DNA from: Schoenoplectus triqueter | Lineage: Eukaryota > Streptophyta > Magnoliopsida > Poales > Cyperaceae | Assembly (NCBI GenBank): GCA_964058805.1 | Contig: CAXKVV010002144.1 | Location: 1,240,001-1,304,000, forward strand | Length of the DNA: 64,000 nucleotides | Direction of reading: 5' to 3' | Part shown: positions 39,561 through 52,794 of the stretch, piece by piece | Position numbering within the stretch: the stretch's first letter is position 1 | Layout of the letters: each line of letters starts with the position of its first letter | Made by a program: the position numbers and the translations under genes | Notes under the pieces: generated by a model | Database searches by the model: none | Told to the model about the DNA's origin: nothing | What the model saw: the letters and a program-made list of their open reading frames with translations, nothing else

Positions 39561-40065
39561 CGAAAACGAATCGCGGAGCGCAAAACATGAACACGGGACC
39601 CGACGCCGTCGGTACCGACGAAAACGAGTCCGGGGGCGCAAAACATGAAAACGGGACCCGACGACCTCGGTACCGCCGAAAACGAGTCCGGGAGCGCAAA
39701 ACATGAACACGGGACCCGACGCCCTCGGTACCGCCGAAACCGAGTTCGTGCGCGCAAAACATGAAAACGGGACCCGACGCCATCGGTACCGCCGAAAACG
39801 AGTCCGAGAGCGCAAAACATGAAAACGGGACCCGACGCCATCGGTACCGCCGAAAACGAGTCAGAGAGCGCAAAACATGAAAACGGGTCCCGACGCCATC
39901 GGTACCGCCGAAAACGAGTCGCGGAGCGCAAAACATGAACACGGGACCCGACGCCCTCGGTACCGCCGAAAACGAGTCGCGGAGCGCAAAACATGAACAC
40001 GGGACCCGACGCCATCGGTACCGACGAAAACGAGTCCGGGGGCGCAAAACATGAAAACGGGACCC

Positions 40066-41341
40066 GACGCCCTCGGTACCGTCGAAACCGAGTTCGGGCG
40101 CGCAAAACATGAAAACGGGACCCGACGCCCTCGGTACTGCCGAAACCGAGTCTACGAGCGCAAAACATGAAAACGGGTCCCGACGCCATCGGTACCGTCG
40201 AAAATGAGTCGGGGAGCGCAAAACATGAAAACGGGACCCGACGCCCTCGGTACCGCCGAAACCGGGTCCGGGCGCGCAAAACATGAAAACGGGACACGAC
40301 TCCCTCGGTACCACCGAAAATGAGTCCGGGCGCGCAAAATATGAAAACGAGACGCGACGCCCTCGGCGCAGCCGAAAATGAGTCCGAAAGCGCAAAACAT
40401 GAAAACGGGTCTCGACGCCATCGGTATAGCCGAAAATGAGTCGGGGAGCGCAAAACATGAAAACGGAAATCGACGCCCTCGGTACCGCCGAAACAGGGTC
40501 CGGGAGCGCAAAACATGATAACGGGTCCCGACGCCCTCGGTACCGTCGAAAACGAGTCCGAGAGCGCAAAACATGAAAACGGGTCTCGACGCCATCGGTA
40601 CCACCGAAAATGAGTCGAGGAGCGCAAAACATGAAAACGGGACCCGACGACCTCGGTACCGCCGAAAACGAGTCCGGGAGCGCAAAACATGAAAACGGGA
40701 CCCGACGCCCTCGGTACCGCCGAAACCGAGTTCGGGCGCGCAAAACATGAAAACGGGACCCGACGCCCTCGGTATTGCCGAAACCGAGTCTCCGAGCGCA
40801 AAACATGAAAATGGGTCCCGACGCCATCGGTACCGTCGAAAATGAGTCGGGGAGCGCAAAACATGAAAACGGGACCCGACGCCCTCGGTACCGCCGAAAC
40901 CGGGTCCGGGCGCGCAAAACATGAAAACGGGACACGACTCCCTCGGTACCTCTGAAAATGAGTCCGGGCGCGCAAAATATGAAAACGAGACGCGACGCCC
41001 TCGGCGCAGCCGAAAACGAGTCCGAAAGCGCAAAACATGAAAACGGGTCTCGACGCCATCGGTACAGCCGAAAATGAGTCGGGGAGTGCAAAACATGAAA
41101 ACGGAACCCGACGCCCTCGGTACCGCCGAAACAGGGTCCGGGAGCGCAAAACATGATAACGGGTCCCGACGCCCTCGGTACCGTCGAAAACGAGTCCGAG
41201 AGCGCAAAACGTGAAAACGGGTCTTGACGCCATCGGTACCACCGAAAATGAGTCGGGGAGCGCAAAACATGAAAACGGGACCCGACGACCTCGGTACCGC
41301 CGAAAACGAGTCCGGGAGCGCAAAACATGAAAACGGGACCC
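40066..41341. repeat. 11-unit tandem pair (638-bp period)
   Basis: About 40,066-40,703 is followed by a second copy at about 40,704-41,341. The marker GAGTCTACGAGC at 40,151 corresponds to GAGTCTCCGAGC at 40,789, 638 bp later. Both copies carry the D-R-M phrase and the GATAACGGG unit in the same places. Confidence 0.75.
40276..40449 (+). repeat. D-R-M three-unit phrase (example)
   Basis: Unit D has GGACACGACTCCCTCGG. Unit R has AACGAGACGCGACGCCC and a GGCGCAGCC centre in place of the KpnI site. Unit M has GGTCTCGACGCCATCGG and AATGAGTCGGGG. The phrase spans exactly 174 bp here. It recurs near 23,940, 28,580, 34,200, 35,075, 36,640, 40,930, 41,970, 42,840, 44,230, 47,250, 49,050, 50,330, 52,520, 53,790, 55,990, 56,970, 59,400 and 61,020. 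R and D resemble the Q and T units of domain I, so this is probably the derived form of the T-Q-M phrase. Confidence 0.75.
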
Positions 41342-41912
41342 GACGACCTCGGTACCGCCGAAAACGAGTCCGGGAGCGCAAAACATGAAAACGGGACCCG
41401 ACGCCCTCGGTACCGCCGAAACCGAGTTCGGGCGCGCAAAACATGAAAACGGGACCCGACGCCATCGGTACCGCCGAAAACGAGTCCGAGAGCGCAAAAC
41501 ATGAAAACGGGACCCGACGCCATCGGTACCGCCGAAAACGAGTCAGAGAGCGCAAAACATGAAAACGGGTCCCGACGCCATCGGTACCGCCGAAAACGAG
41601 TCGCGGAGCGCAAAACATGAACACGGGACACGACGCCCTCGGTACCGCCAAAAACGAGTCGCGGAGCGCAAAACATGAACACGGGACCCGACGCCATCGG
41701 TACCGACGAAAACGAGTCCGGGGGCGCAAAACATGAAAACGGGACCCGACGCCCTCGGTACCGCCGAAACCGAGTTCGGGCGCGCAAAACATGAAAACGG
41801 GACCCGACGCCCTCGGTACTGCCGAAACCGAGTCTACGAGCGCAAAACATGAAAACGGGTCCCGACGCCATCGGTACCGTCGAAAATGAGTCGGGGAGCG
41901 CAAAACATGAAA

Positions 41913-42782
41913 ACGGGACCCGACGCCCTCGGTACCGCCGAAACCGGGTCCGGGCGCGCAAAACATGAAAACGGGACACGACTCCCTCGGTACCACCGAA
42001 AATGAGTCCGGGCGCGCAAAATATGAAAACGAGACGCGACGCCCTCGGCGCAGCCGAAAACGAGTCCGAAAGCGCAAAACATGAAAACGGGTCTCGACGC
42101 CATCGGTACAGCCGAAAATGAGTCGGGGAGCGCAAAACATGAAAACGGAACCCGACGCCCTCGGTACCGTCAAAACAGGGTCCGGGAGCGCAAAACATGA
42201 TAACGGGTCCCGACGCCCTCGGTACCGTCGAAAATGAGTCCGAGAGCGCAAAACAAGAAAACGGGTCTCGACGCCATCGGTACCACCGAAAATGAGTCGG
42301 GGAGCGCAAAACATGAAAACGGGACCCGACGACCTCGGTACCGCCGAAAACGAGTCCGGGAGCGCAAAACATGAAAACGGGACCCGACGCCCTCGGTACC
42401 GCCGAAACCGAGTTCGGGCGCGCAAAACATGAAAACGGGACCCGACGCCATCGGTACCGCCGAAAATGAGTCCGAGAGCGCAAAACATGAAAACGGGACC
42501 CGACGCCATCGGTACCGCCGAAAACGAGTCAGAGAGCGCAAAACATGAAAACGGGTCCCGACGACATCGGTACCGCCGAAAACGAGTCGCGGAGCGCAAA
42601 ACATGAACATGGGACCCGACGCCCTCGGTACCGCCGAAAACGAGTCGTGGAGCGCAAAACATGAACACGGGACCCGACGCCATCGGTACCGCCGAAAAGG
42701 AGTCAGAGAGCGCAAAACATGAAAACGGGTCCCGACGCCATCGGTACCGCCGAAAACGAGTCGCGGAGCGCAAAACATGAAC
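41913..42782. repeat. 15-unit duplication, copy 1 (870 bp)
   Basis: The rare variants GACGACATCGG, GAACATGGGACC, GAGTCGTGGAGC and GAAAAGGAGTCAGAG recur in the next copy exactly 870 bp later; the last is at 42,694 and 43,564. Differences seen by eye are few. Confidence 0.85.
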
Positions 42783-43660
42783 ACGGGACCCGACGCCCTC
42801 GGTACCGCCGAAACCGGGTCCGGGCGCGCAAAACATGAAAACGGGACACGACTCCCTCGGTACCTCCGAAAATGAGTCCGGGCGCGCAAAATATGAAAAC
42901 GAGACGCGACGGCCTCGGCGCAGCCGAAAACGAGTCCGAAAGCGCAAAACATGAAAACGGGTCTCGACGCCATCGGTACAGCCGAAAATGAGTCGGGGAG
43001 CGCAAAACATGAAAACGGAACCCGACGCCCTCGGTACCGTCGAAACAGGGTCCGGGAGCGCAAAACATGATAACGGGTCCCGACGCCCTCGGTACCGTCG
43101 AAAATGAGTCCGAGAGCGCAAAACAAGAAAACGGGTCTCGACGCCATCGGTACCACCGAAAATGAGTCGGGGAGCGCAAAACATGAAAACGGGACCCGAC
43201 GACCTCGGTACCGCCGAAAACGAGTCCGGGAGCGCAAAACATGAAAACGGGACCCGACGCCCTCGGTACCGCCGAAACCGAGTTCGGGCGCGCAAAACAT
43301 GAAAACGGGACCCGACGCCATCGGTACCGCCGAAAACGAGTCCGAGAGCGCAAAACATGAAAACGGGACCCGACGCCATCGGTACCGCCGAAAACGAGTC
43401 AGAGAGCGCAAAACATGAAAACGGGTCCCGACGACATCGGTACCGCCGAAAACGAGTCGCGGAGCGCAAAACATGAACATGGGACCCGACGCCCTCGGTA
43501 CCGCCGAAAACGAGCCGTGGAGCGCAAAACATGAACACGGGACCCGACGCCATCGGTACCGCCGAAAAGGAGTCAGAGAGCGCAAAACATGAAAACGGGT
43601 CCCGACGCCATCGGTACCGCCGAAAACGAGTCGCGGAGCGCAAAACATGAACACGGGACC
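42783..43660. repeat. 15-unit duplication, copy 2
   Basis: This is the tandem copy of 41,913-42,782. It has CCGTGG where copy 1 has TCGTGG in one unit, and CCTCCG where copy 1 has CCACCG in the D unit. Matching stops near 43,660. Confidence 0.84.
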
Positions 43661-45465
43661 GGACGCCCTCGGTACCGCCGAAAACGAGTCGCGGAGCGCA
43701 AAACATGAACACGGGAGCCGACGCCCTCGGTACCGCCGAAAACGAGTCGCGGAGCGCAAAACATGAACACGGGAGCCGACGCCCTCGGTGCCGCCGAAAA
43801 CGAGTCCGGGGTCGCAAAACATGAAAACGGGACCCGAAGCCCAAGGTACCGCCGAAATCGAGTTCGGGCACGCAAAACATGAAATCGGGACCCGACGCCC
43901 TCGGTACCGCCGAAATCGATTCCGCGAGCGCAAAACATGAAAACGGGTCCCGACGCCATCGGTACCGCCGAAAACGAGTCGCGGAGCGCAAAACATGAAC
44001 ACGGGACCCGACGCCGTCGGTACCGACGAAAACGAGTCCGGGGGCGCAAAACATGAAAACGGGACCCGACGCCCTCGGTACCGCCGAAACCGAGTCTATG
44101 AGCGCAAAACATGAAAACGGGTCTCGACGCCATCGGTACCGTCGAAAATGAGTCGGGGAGCGCAAAACATGAAAACGGGACCCGACGCCCTCGGTACCGC
44201 CGAAACCGGGTCCGGGCGCGCAAAACATGAAAACGGGACACGACTCCCTCGGTACCACCGAAAATGAGTCCGGGCGCGCAAAATATAAAAACGAGATGCG
44301 ACGCCCTCGGCGCAGCCGAAAATGAGTCCGAGAGCGCAAAACATGAAAACGGGTCTCGACGCCATCGGTACCGCCGAAAATGAGTCGGGGAGCGCAAAAC
44401 ATGAAAACGGAACCCGATGCCCTCGGTACCGCCGAAACCAGGTCCGGGAGCGCAAAACATGATAACGGGTCCCGACGCCCTCGGTACCGCCGAAAACGAG
44501 TCCGAGAGCGCAAAACATGAAAACGGGTCTCGACGCCATCGGTACCACCGAAAATTAGTCGGGGAGCGCAAAACATGAAAACGGGACCCGACGCCCTCGG
44601 TACCGCCGAAACCGGGTCCGGGAGCGCAAAACATGATAACGGGTCCCAACGCCCTCGGTACCGCCGAAAATGAGTCCGAGAGCGCAAAACATGAAAACGG
44701 GTCTCGAGGCCATCGGTACCGCCGAAAACGAGTCCTAGAGCGCAAAACATGAAAACGGGACCCGACGCCATCGGTACCGCCAAAAACAAGTCCGAGAGCG
44801 CAAAACATGAAAATGGGTCCTGACGCCATCGGTACCGCCGAAAACGAGTCGCGGAGCGCAAAACATGAACACGGGACCCGACGCCCTCGGTACCGCCGAA
44901 AACGAGTCGCTGAGCGCAAAACATGAACACGGGACCCGACGCCCTCGGTACCGCCGAAAATGAGTCCGGGGGCGCAAAACATGAAAACGGGACCCGAAGC
45001 CCTCGGTACCACCGAAAACGAGTCCGGCGGCGCAAAACATGAAAACGGGACCCGAAGCCCTCGGTACCGCCGAAACCGAGTTCAGGCGCGCAAAACATGA
45101 AAACGGGACCCGACGCCCTCGGTACCGCCGAAATCGAGTCCGCGAGCGCAAAACATTAAAACGGGTCCTGACGCCATCGGTACCGCCGAAAATGAGTCGG
45201 GGGGCGCAAAACATGAAAATGGGACCCGACGCCCTCGGTACCGCCGAAAACGAGTCCGGGAGCGCAAAACATGAAACCGAGACCCGACGCCCTCGGTACC
45301 ATCGAAAACGAGTTCGAGCGCCCAAATTAAGAAAACGAAACTCGACGCACTCGGTACCGCCGAAATCGAGTCCGGGAACACAAAACATGAAAACGGGACC
45401 CGACGCCCTCGGTACCGTCGAAAATGAATCCGGGCACGCAAAACATGAAAATGGGACCCGACGCC
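43430..45465. repeat. About-105-unit repeat, copy 1
   Basis: This 2-kb segment matches 49,577-51,612. Spacing is 6,147 bp at the left end (GAACATG marker, 43,475 and 49,622), 6,089 bp in the middle, and 6,147 bp again at the right end. Each copy has therefore gained or lost single units. The 1-bp deficit from a multiple of 58 is explained by the deletion near 47,935. This copy ends with an N unit and a degenerate T unit. Confidence 0.78.
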
Positions 45466-46245
45466 CGCGGTACCACCGAAACCGGGTCCGGGAGCGCAAA
45501 ACATGATAACGGGTCCCGACGCCCTCGGTACCGCCGAAAACGAGTCCGAGAGCGCAAAACATGAAAACGGGTCTCGACGCCATCGGTACCACCGAAAATG
45601 AGTCGGGGTGCGCAAAACATGAAAATGGGACCCGACGCCCTCGGTACCGCCGAAACCGAGTCCGGGAGCGCAAAACATGATAACGGGTCCCGACGCCCTC
45701 GGTACCGCCGAAAACGAGTCCTAGAGCGCAAAAGATGAAAACGGGTCGCGATGCCATCGGTACCACCGAAAATGAATCGGGGAGCGCAAAACATGAAAAC
45801 GGGACCCGACGACCTCGGTACCGCCAAAAACGAGTCCGAGAGCGCAAAACATGAAAACGGGACCCGACGCCCTCGGTACCGCCGAAAACGAGTCGCGGAG
45901 CGCAAAACATGAACACGGGACCCGACGCCCTCGGTACCGCCGAAAACGAGTCGCGGAGCGCAAAACATGAACACGGGACCCGACGCCCTCGGTACCGCCG
46001 AAAACGAGTCCGGGGTCGCAAAACATGAAAACGGGACCCGAAGCCCTCGGTACCGCCGAAACCGAGTTCGGGCGCGCGGAACATGAAAACGGGACCCGAC
46101 GCCATCGGTACCGCCGAAAACGAGTCCGGGAGCGCAAAACATGAAAACGGGACCTGACGCCCTCGGTACCGCCGAAACCGAGTTCGGGCGCGCAAAACAT
46201 GAAAACGGGACCCGACGCCCTCGGTACAGCCGAAACCGAGTCCGA

Positions 46246-46870
46246 GAGGGCAAAACATGAAAACGGGTCCCGACGGCAACGGTACCGCCGCAAACGAGTC
46301 GGGGAGCGCAAAACATGAAAACGGGACCCGACGCCATCGGTACCGTCGAAAACGAGTCCGGGAGCACAAAACATGAAAACGGGACCCGACGCCCTCGGTA
46401 CTGCCGAAACCGAGTCCGGGAGCTCAATACATGAAAGCGGGTCTCGACGCCAACGGTACCGCCGCAAACGAGTCGGGCAGCGCAAAACATGAAAACGGGA
46501 CCCGACGCCCTGGGTACCGTCGAAAACGAGTCCGGGAGCGCAAAACATGAAAACGAGACGCAACGCCCTCGGTACCGCCGAAAATGAGTCCGAGAGCGCA
46601 AAACATGAAAACGGGTCTCAACGCCATCGGTACCACCGAAAATTTGTCGGGGGGCGCAAAACATGAAAACGGGACCCGACGCCCTCGATACCGCCGAAAC
46701 CGGGTCCGGGAGCGCAAAACATGATAACGGGTCCCGACGCCCTCGGTACCGTCGAAAACGAGTCCGAGAGCGCAAAACATGAAAACGGGTCCCGACGCCA
46801 TCGGTACCACCGAAAATGAGTCGGGAAGCGCAAAACATGAAAACGGGACCCGACGACCTCGGTACCGCCG
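46246..46870. repeat. Older relative of the 14-unit block
   Basis: The ACGGCAACGG, CCAACGGTACC and AATTTGTCGGGG markers reappear in the same order and spacing, 8,294 bp (143 units) downstream of the first copy. For example, AATTTG is at 38,347 and at 46,641. This copy has more substitutions, so it split off before the tandem duplication. Matching fails after about 46,870. Confidence 0.78.
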
Positions 46871-49576
46871 AAAACGAGTCCGGGAGCGCAAAACATGAAA
46901 ACGGGACCCGACGCCCTCGGTACCGCCGAAACCGAGTTCGGGCGCGCAAAACATGAAAACGGGACCCGACGCCATCGGTACCGCCGAAAATGAGTCCGAG
47001 AGCGCAAAACATGAAAACGGGACCCGACGCCATCGGTACCGCCGAAAACGAGTCAGCGAGCGCAAAACATGAAAACGGGTCCCGACGCCATCGGTACAGC
47101 CGAAAACGAGTCGCGGAGCGCAAAACATGAACACGGGACTCGACGCCCTCGGTACCGCCGAAAACGAGTCGCGGAGCGCAAAACATGAACACGGGACCCG
47201 ACGCCATCGGTACCGACGAAAACGAGTCCGGGGGCGCAAAACATGAAAACGGGACACGACTCCCTCGGTACCTCCGCAAATGAGTCCGGGCGCGCAAAAT
47301 ATGAAAACGAGACGCGACGCCCTCGGCGCAGCCGAAAACGAGTCCGAAAGCGCAAAACATGAAAAGTGGTCTCGACGCCATCGGTACAGCCGAAAATGAG
47401 TCGGGGAGCGCAAAACATGAAAACGGAACCCGACGCCCTCGGTACCGCCGAAACAGGGTCCGGGAGCGCAAAACATGATAACGGGTCCCGACGCCCTCGG
47501 TACCGTCGAAAACGAGTCCGAGAGTGCAAAACATGAAAACGGGTCTCGACGCCATCGGTACCACCGAAAATGAGTCGGGGAGCGCAAAACATGAAAACGG
47601 GACCCGACGACCTCGGTACCGCCGAAAATGAGTCCGGGAGCGCAAAACATGAAAACGGGACCCGACGCCCTCTGTACCGCCGAAACCGAGTTCGGGCGCG
47701 CAAAACATGAAAACGGGACCCGACGCCATCGGTACCGCCGAAAACGAGTCCGAGAGCGCAAAACATGAAAACGGGACCCGACGCCATCGGTACCGCCGAA
47801 AACGAGTCAGAGAGCGCAAAACATGAAAACGGGTCCCGACGCCATCGGTACCGCCGAAAACGAGTCGCGGAGCGCAAAACATGAACACGGGACCCGACGC
47901 CCTCGGTACCGCCGAAAACGAGTCGCGGAGCGCAAAAATGAACACGGGACCCGACGCCATCGGTACCGACGAAAACGAGTCCGGGGGCGCAAAACATGAA
48001 AACGGGACCCGACGCCCTCGGTACCGCCGAAACCGAATTCGGGCGCGCAAAACATGAAAACGGGACCCGACGCCCTCGGTACTGCCGAAACCGAGTCTAC
48101 GAGCACAAAACATGAAAACGGGTCCCGACGCCATCGGTACCGTCGAAAATGAGTCGGGGAGCGCAAAACATGAAAACGGGACCCGACGCCCTCGGTACCG
48201 CCGAAACAGGGTCCGGGCGCGCAAAACATGAAAACGGGACCCGACGCCCTCGGTACCGCCGAAACCGGGTCCGGGCGCGCAAAACATGAAAACGGGACAC
48301 GACTCCCTCGGTACCTCCGAAAATGAGTCCGGGAGCGCAAAAAAAGAAAACGGGACCCGACGCCCTCGGTACCGCCGAAAACGAGTCCGGGAGCGCAAAA
48401 AAAGAAAACGGGACCCGACGCCCTCGGTACCGCCGAAACTGAGTTCGGACGCGCAAAACATGAAAACGGGACCCGAGGCCATCGGTACCGCCGAAAACGA
48501 GTCCGAGAGCGCAAAACATGAAAACGGGACCCGACGCCATCGGTACCGCCGAAAACGAGTCAGAGAGCGCAAAACATGAAAACGGGTCCCGACGCCATCG
48601 GTACAGCCGAAAACGAGTCGCGGAGCGCAAAACATGAAAACGGGTCCCGACGCCATCGGTACCGCCGAAAACGAGTCGCGGAGCGCAAAACATGAACACG
48701 GGACCCGACGCCCTCGGTACCGCCGTAAACGAGTCGCGGAGCGCAAAACATGAACACGGGACCCGACGCCATCGGTACCGACGAAAACGAGTCCGGGGGC
48801 GCAAAACATGAAAAAGGGACCCGACGCCCTCGGTACCGCCGAAACCGAGTTCGGGCGCGCAAAACATGAAAACGGGACCCGACGCCCTCGGTACTGCCGA
48901 AACCGAGTCTACGAGCGCAAAACATGAAAACGGGTCCCGACGCCATCGGTACCGTCGAAAATGAGTCGGGGAGCGCAAAACATGAAAACGGGACCCGACG
49001 CCCTCGGTACCGCCGAAACCGGGTCCGGGCGCGCAAAACATGAAAACGGGACACGACTCCCTCGGTACCTCCGAAAATGAGTCCGGGCGCTCAAAATATG
49101 AAAACGAGACGCGACGCCCTCGGCGCAGCCGAAAACGAGTCCGAAAGCGCAAAACATGAAAACGGGTCTCGACGCCATCGGTACAGCCGAAAATGAGTCG
49201 GGGAGCGCAAAACATGAAAACGGAACCCGACGCCCTCGGTACCGCCGAAACAGGGTCCGGGAGCGCAAAACATGATAACGGGTCCCGACGCCCTCGGTAC
49301 CGTCGAAAACGAGTCCGAGAGCGCAAAACATGAAAACGGGTCTCGACGCCATCGGTACCACCGAAAATGAGTCGGGGAGCGCAAAACATGAAAACGGGAC
49401 CCGACGACCTCGGTACCGCCGAAAACGAGTCCGGGAGCGCAAAACATGAAAACGGGACCCGACGCCCTCGGTACCGCCGAAACTGAGTTCGGGCGCGCAA
49501 AACATGAAAACGTGACCCGACGCCATCGGTACCGCCGAAAATGAGTCCGAGAGCGCAAAACATGAAAACGGGACCC

Positions 49577-51612
49577 GACGCCATCGGTACCGCCGAAAAC
49601 GAGTCGCGGAGCGCAAAACATGAACATGAGACCCGACGCCCTCGGTACCGCCGAAAACGAGTCGTGGAGCGCAAAACATGAACACGGGACCCGACGCCAT
49701 CGGTACCGCCGAAAACGAGTCGCGGAGCGCAAAACATGAACACGGGACCCGACGCCCTCGGTACCGCCGAAAACGAGTCGCGGAGCGCAAAACATGAACA
49801 CGGGAGCCGACGCCCTCGGTACCGCCGAAAACGAGTCGCGGAGCGCAAAACATGAACACGGGAGCCGACTCCCTCGGTACCGCCGAAAACGAGTCCGGGG
49901 TCGCAAAACATGAAAACGGGACCCGAAGCCCAAGGTACCGCCGAAATCGAGTTCGGGCACGCGAAACTTGAAAACGGGACCCGACGCCCTCGGTACCGCC
50001 GAAATCGATTCCGCGAGCGCAAAACATGAAAACGGGTCCCGACGCCATCGGTACCGCCGAAAACGAGTCGCGGAGCGCAAAACATGAACACGGGACCCGA
50101 CGCCGTCGGTACCGACGGAAACGAGTCCGGGGGCGCAAAACATGAAAACGGGACCCGACGCCCTCGGTACCGCCGAAACCGAGTCTACGAGCGCAAAACA
50201 TGAAAACGGGTCTCGACGCCATCGGTACCGTCGAAAATGAGTCGGGGAGCGCAAAACATGAAAACAGGACCCGACGCCCTCGGTACCGCCGAAACCGGGT
50301 CCGGGCGCGCAAAACATGAAAACGGGACACGACTCCCTCGGTACCACCAAAAATGAGTCCGTGCGCGCAAAATATGAAAACGAGATGCGACGCCCTCGGC
50401 GCAGCCGAAAACGAGTCCGAGAGCGCAAAACATGAAAACGGGTCTCGACGCCATCGGTACCGCCGAAAATGAGTCGGGGAGCGCAAAACATGAAAACGGA
50501 ACCCGATGCCCTCGGTACCGCCGAAACCAGGTCCGGGAGCGCAAAACATGATAACGGGTCCCGACGCCCTCGGTACCGCCGAAAACGAGTCCGAGAGCGC
50601 AAAACATGAAAACGGGTCTCGATGCCATCGGTACCACCGAAAATGAGTCGGGGAGCGCAAAACATGAAAACGGGACCCGACGACCTCGGTACCGCCGAAA
50701 ACGAGTCCGGGAGCGCAAAAAAAGAAAACGGGACCCGACGCCCTCGGTACCGCCGAAACCGAGTTCGGGCGCGCAAAACATGAAAACGGGACCCGAGGCC
50801 ATCGGTACCGCCGAAAACGAGTCCGTGAGCGCAAAACATGAAAACGGGACCCGAGGCCATCGGTACCGCCGAAAACGAGTCCTAGAGCGCAAAACATGAA
50901 AACGGGTCCCGACGCCATCGGTACCGCCAAAAACGAGTCCGAGAGCGCAAAACATGAAAACGGGTCCTGACGCCAACGGTACCGCCGAAAACGAGTCGCG
51001 GAGCGCAAAACATGAACACGGGACCCGACGCCCTCGGTACCGCCGAAAACGAGTCGCCGAGCGCAAAACATGAACACGGGCCCCGACGCCCTCGGTACCG
51101 CCGAAAATGAGTCCGGGGGCGCAAAACATGAAAACGGGACCCGAAGCCCTCGGTACCGCCGAAAACGAGTCCGGCGGCGCAAAACATGAAAACGGGACCC
51201 GAAGCCCTCGGTACCGCCGAAACCGAGTTCAGGCGCGCAAAACATGAAAACGGGACCCGACGCCCTCGGTACCGCCGAAATCGAGTCCGCGAGCGCAAAA
51301 CATTAAAACGGGTCCTGACGCCATCGGTACCGCCGAAAATGAGTCGGGGAGCGCAAAACATGAAAATGGGACCCGACGCCCTCGGTACCGCCGAAAACGA
51401 GTCCGGGAGAGCAAAACATGAAACCGAGACCCGACGCCCTCGGTACCATCGAAAATGAGTTCGAGCGCCCAAATTAAGAAAACGAAACTCGACGCACTCG
51501 GTACCGCCGAAATCGAGTCCGGGAACACAAAACATGAAAACGGGACCCGACGCCCTCGGTACCGTCGAAAACGAATCCGGGCGCGCAAAACATGAAAATG
51601 GGACCCGTCGCC
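49577..51612. repeat. About-105-unit repeat, copy 2
   Basis: This matches 43,430-45,465. Shared rare variants include ACCCGAAGCCCAAGG, GAGTCCGGCGGCGC, GTTCAGGCGCGC and CATTAAAACGGGTCC. The copy ends at the N unit and the T unit with the 3-bp deletion, where domain IV begins. Confidence 0.78.
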
Positions 51613-51640
51613 CTCTGTACCTCCAAAAATGACGGGCGCC
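51577..51640 (+). repeat. First T unit with the 3-bp deletion
   Basis: CCTCCAAAAATGACGGGCGCCC replaces the usual form with GAGTCCGGG, a loss of three bases. The T of TGACGGG is at 51,630. The other eight are at 54,692, 56,370, 58,161, 59,260, 59,779, 60,878, 61,687 and 62,786. It follows an N unit and a GAATCCGGGCGCGC unit, the domain IV form of the N-X-T phrase. Confidence 0.8.
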
Positions 51641-52794
51641 CAAAACATGAAAACGGTACCCGACGCCCTCGACGGTGCCGAAAGCGAGTCCGAGAGCGCA
51701 AAACATGAAAACGGGTCCCGACGCCATCGGTACCGCCGAAAACGAGTCCGGGAGCGCAAAACTTGAAAACGGGACCCGACGCCCTCGGCGGTGCCGAACG
51801 CGAGTCCGAGAGCGCAAAACATGAAAACGGGACCCGACGCCATCGGTACCGCCGAAAACGATTCCGAGAGCGCAAAACATGAAAACGGGTCCCGACGCCA
51901 TCGGTACCGCCAAAAACGAGTCACGGAGCGCAAAATATGAACACGGGACCCGACGCCCTCGGTACCGCCGAAAATGAGTCGGGGAGCGCAAAACATGAAC
52001 ACGGGACCCGACGCCCTCGGTACCGACGAAAACGAGTCCGGGGGCGCAAAACATGAAAACGGGACCCGAAGCCCTCGGTACCGCCAAAACTGAGTTCGGG
52101 CGCGCAAAACATGAAAACGGGACCCGACGCCCTCGGTACGGCCGACATCGAGTCCGAGAGCGCAAAACATGAAAACGGGTCCCGACGCCATCGGTACCGC
52201 CGAAAACGAGTCGGGGAGCGCAAAACATGAACATGGGACCCGACGCCCTCGGTACCGCCGAAAACGAGTCCGGGGGCGCAAAACATGAAAACGGGACCCG
52301 ATGCCCTCGGTACCGCCGAAACCGAGTTAGGGCGCGCAAAACATGAAAACGGGACACGACGCCCTCGGTACCGCCGAAACCGGTTCTGGGAGCGGAAAAC
52401 ATGAAAACGGGTCCCGACGCCATCGGTACCGCCGAAAACGAGTCAGGGTGGGCAAAACATGAAATTGGGACCCGACGCCCTCGGTACCGTCGAAACCGAC
52501 TCCGGGCGCGCAAAACATGAAAACGGGACACGACTCCCTCGGTACCGCCGAAAATGAGTCCGGGCGCGCAAAACATGAAAACGAGACGCGACGCCCTCGG
52601 CGCAGCCGAAAACGAGTCCGAGAGTGCAAAACTTGAAAACGGGTCTCGACGCCATCGGTACCGCCGAAAATGAGTCGGGGAGCGCAAAACATGAAAACAG
52701 GACCCGACGCCCTCGGCGGTGCCGAAAATGATTCCGAGAGCGCAAAACATGAAAACGGGTATCGACGCCATCGATACCACCGAAAATGAGTCGG

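Larger units (their letters stand above)
39645..42447. repeat. 29-unit repeat pair (1,682-bp spacing)
   Basis: The segment about 39,645-40,765 matches about 41,327-42,447. The TCTACG marker is at 40,151 and 41,833, exactly 1,682 bp apart (29 units). This equals the 11-unit duplication plus 18 further units, so the two duplications are nested. Confidence 0.78.
34521..51470. repeat. Array domain III: GTCGCGGAGC and D-R-M phrases
   Basis: Units ending GAGTCGCGGAGC and followed by CATGAACACGGG become common, after appearing only sparsely inside the B blocks of domain II. The D-R-M phrase and the GATAACGGGTCCCG unit recur throughout. Type N units drop from one per roughly 0.2-3 kb to two (near 37,671 and 45,326). 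The domain holds tandem higher-order copies of 11, 14, 15, 29 and about 105 units, described separately. A 1-bp insertion at about 34,766 and a 1-bp loss near 47,935 shift the phase. No gene was found. Confidence 0.75.

Noticed and set aside
40152..45098. 1,648-codon minus-strand open frame
   Set aside because: Same explanation as for the longest frame: absence of stops in the consensus on this strand. It runs through three independent recent duplications.
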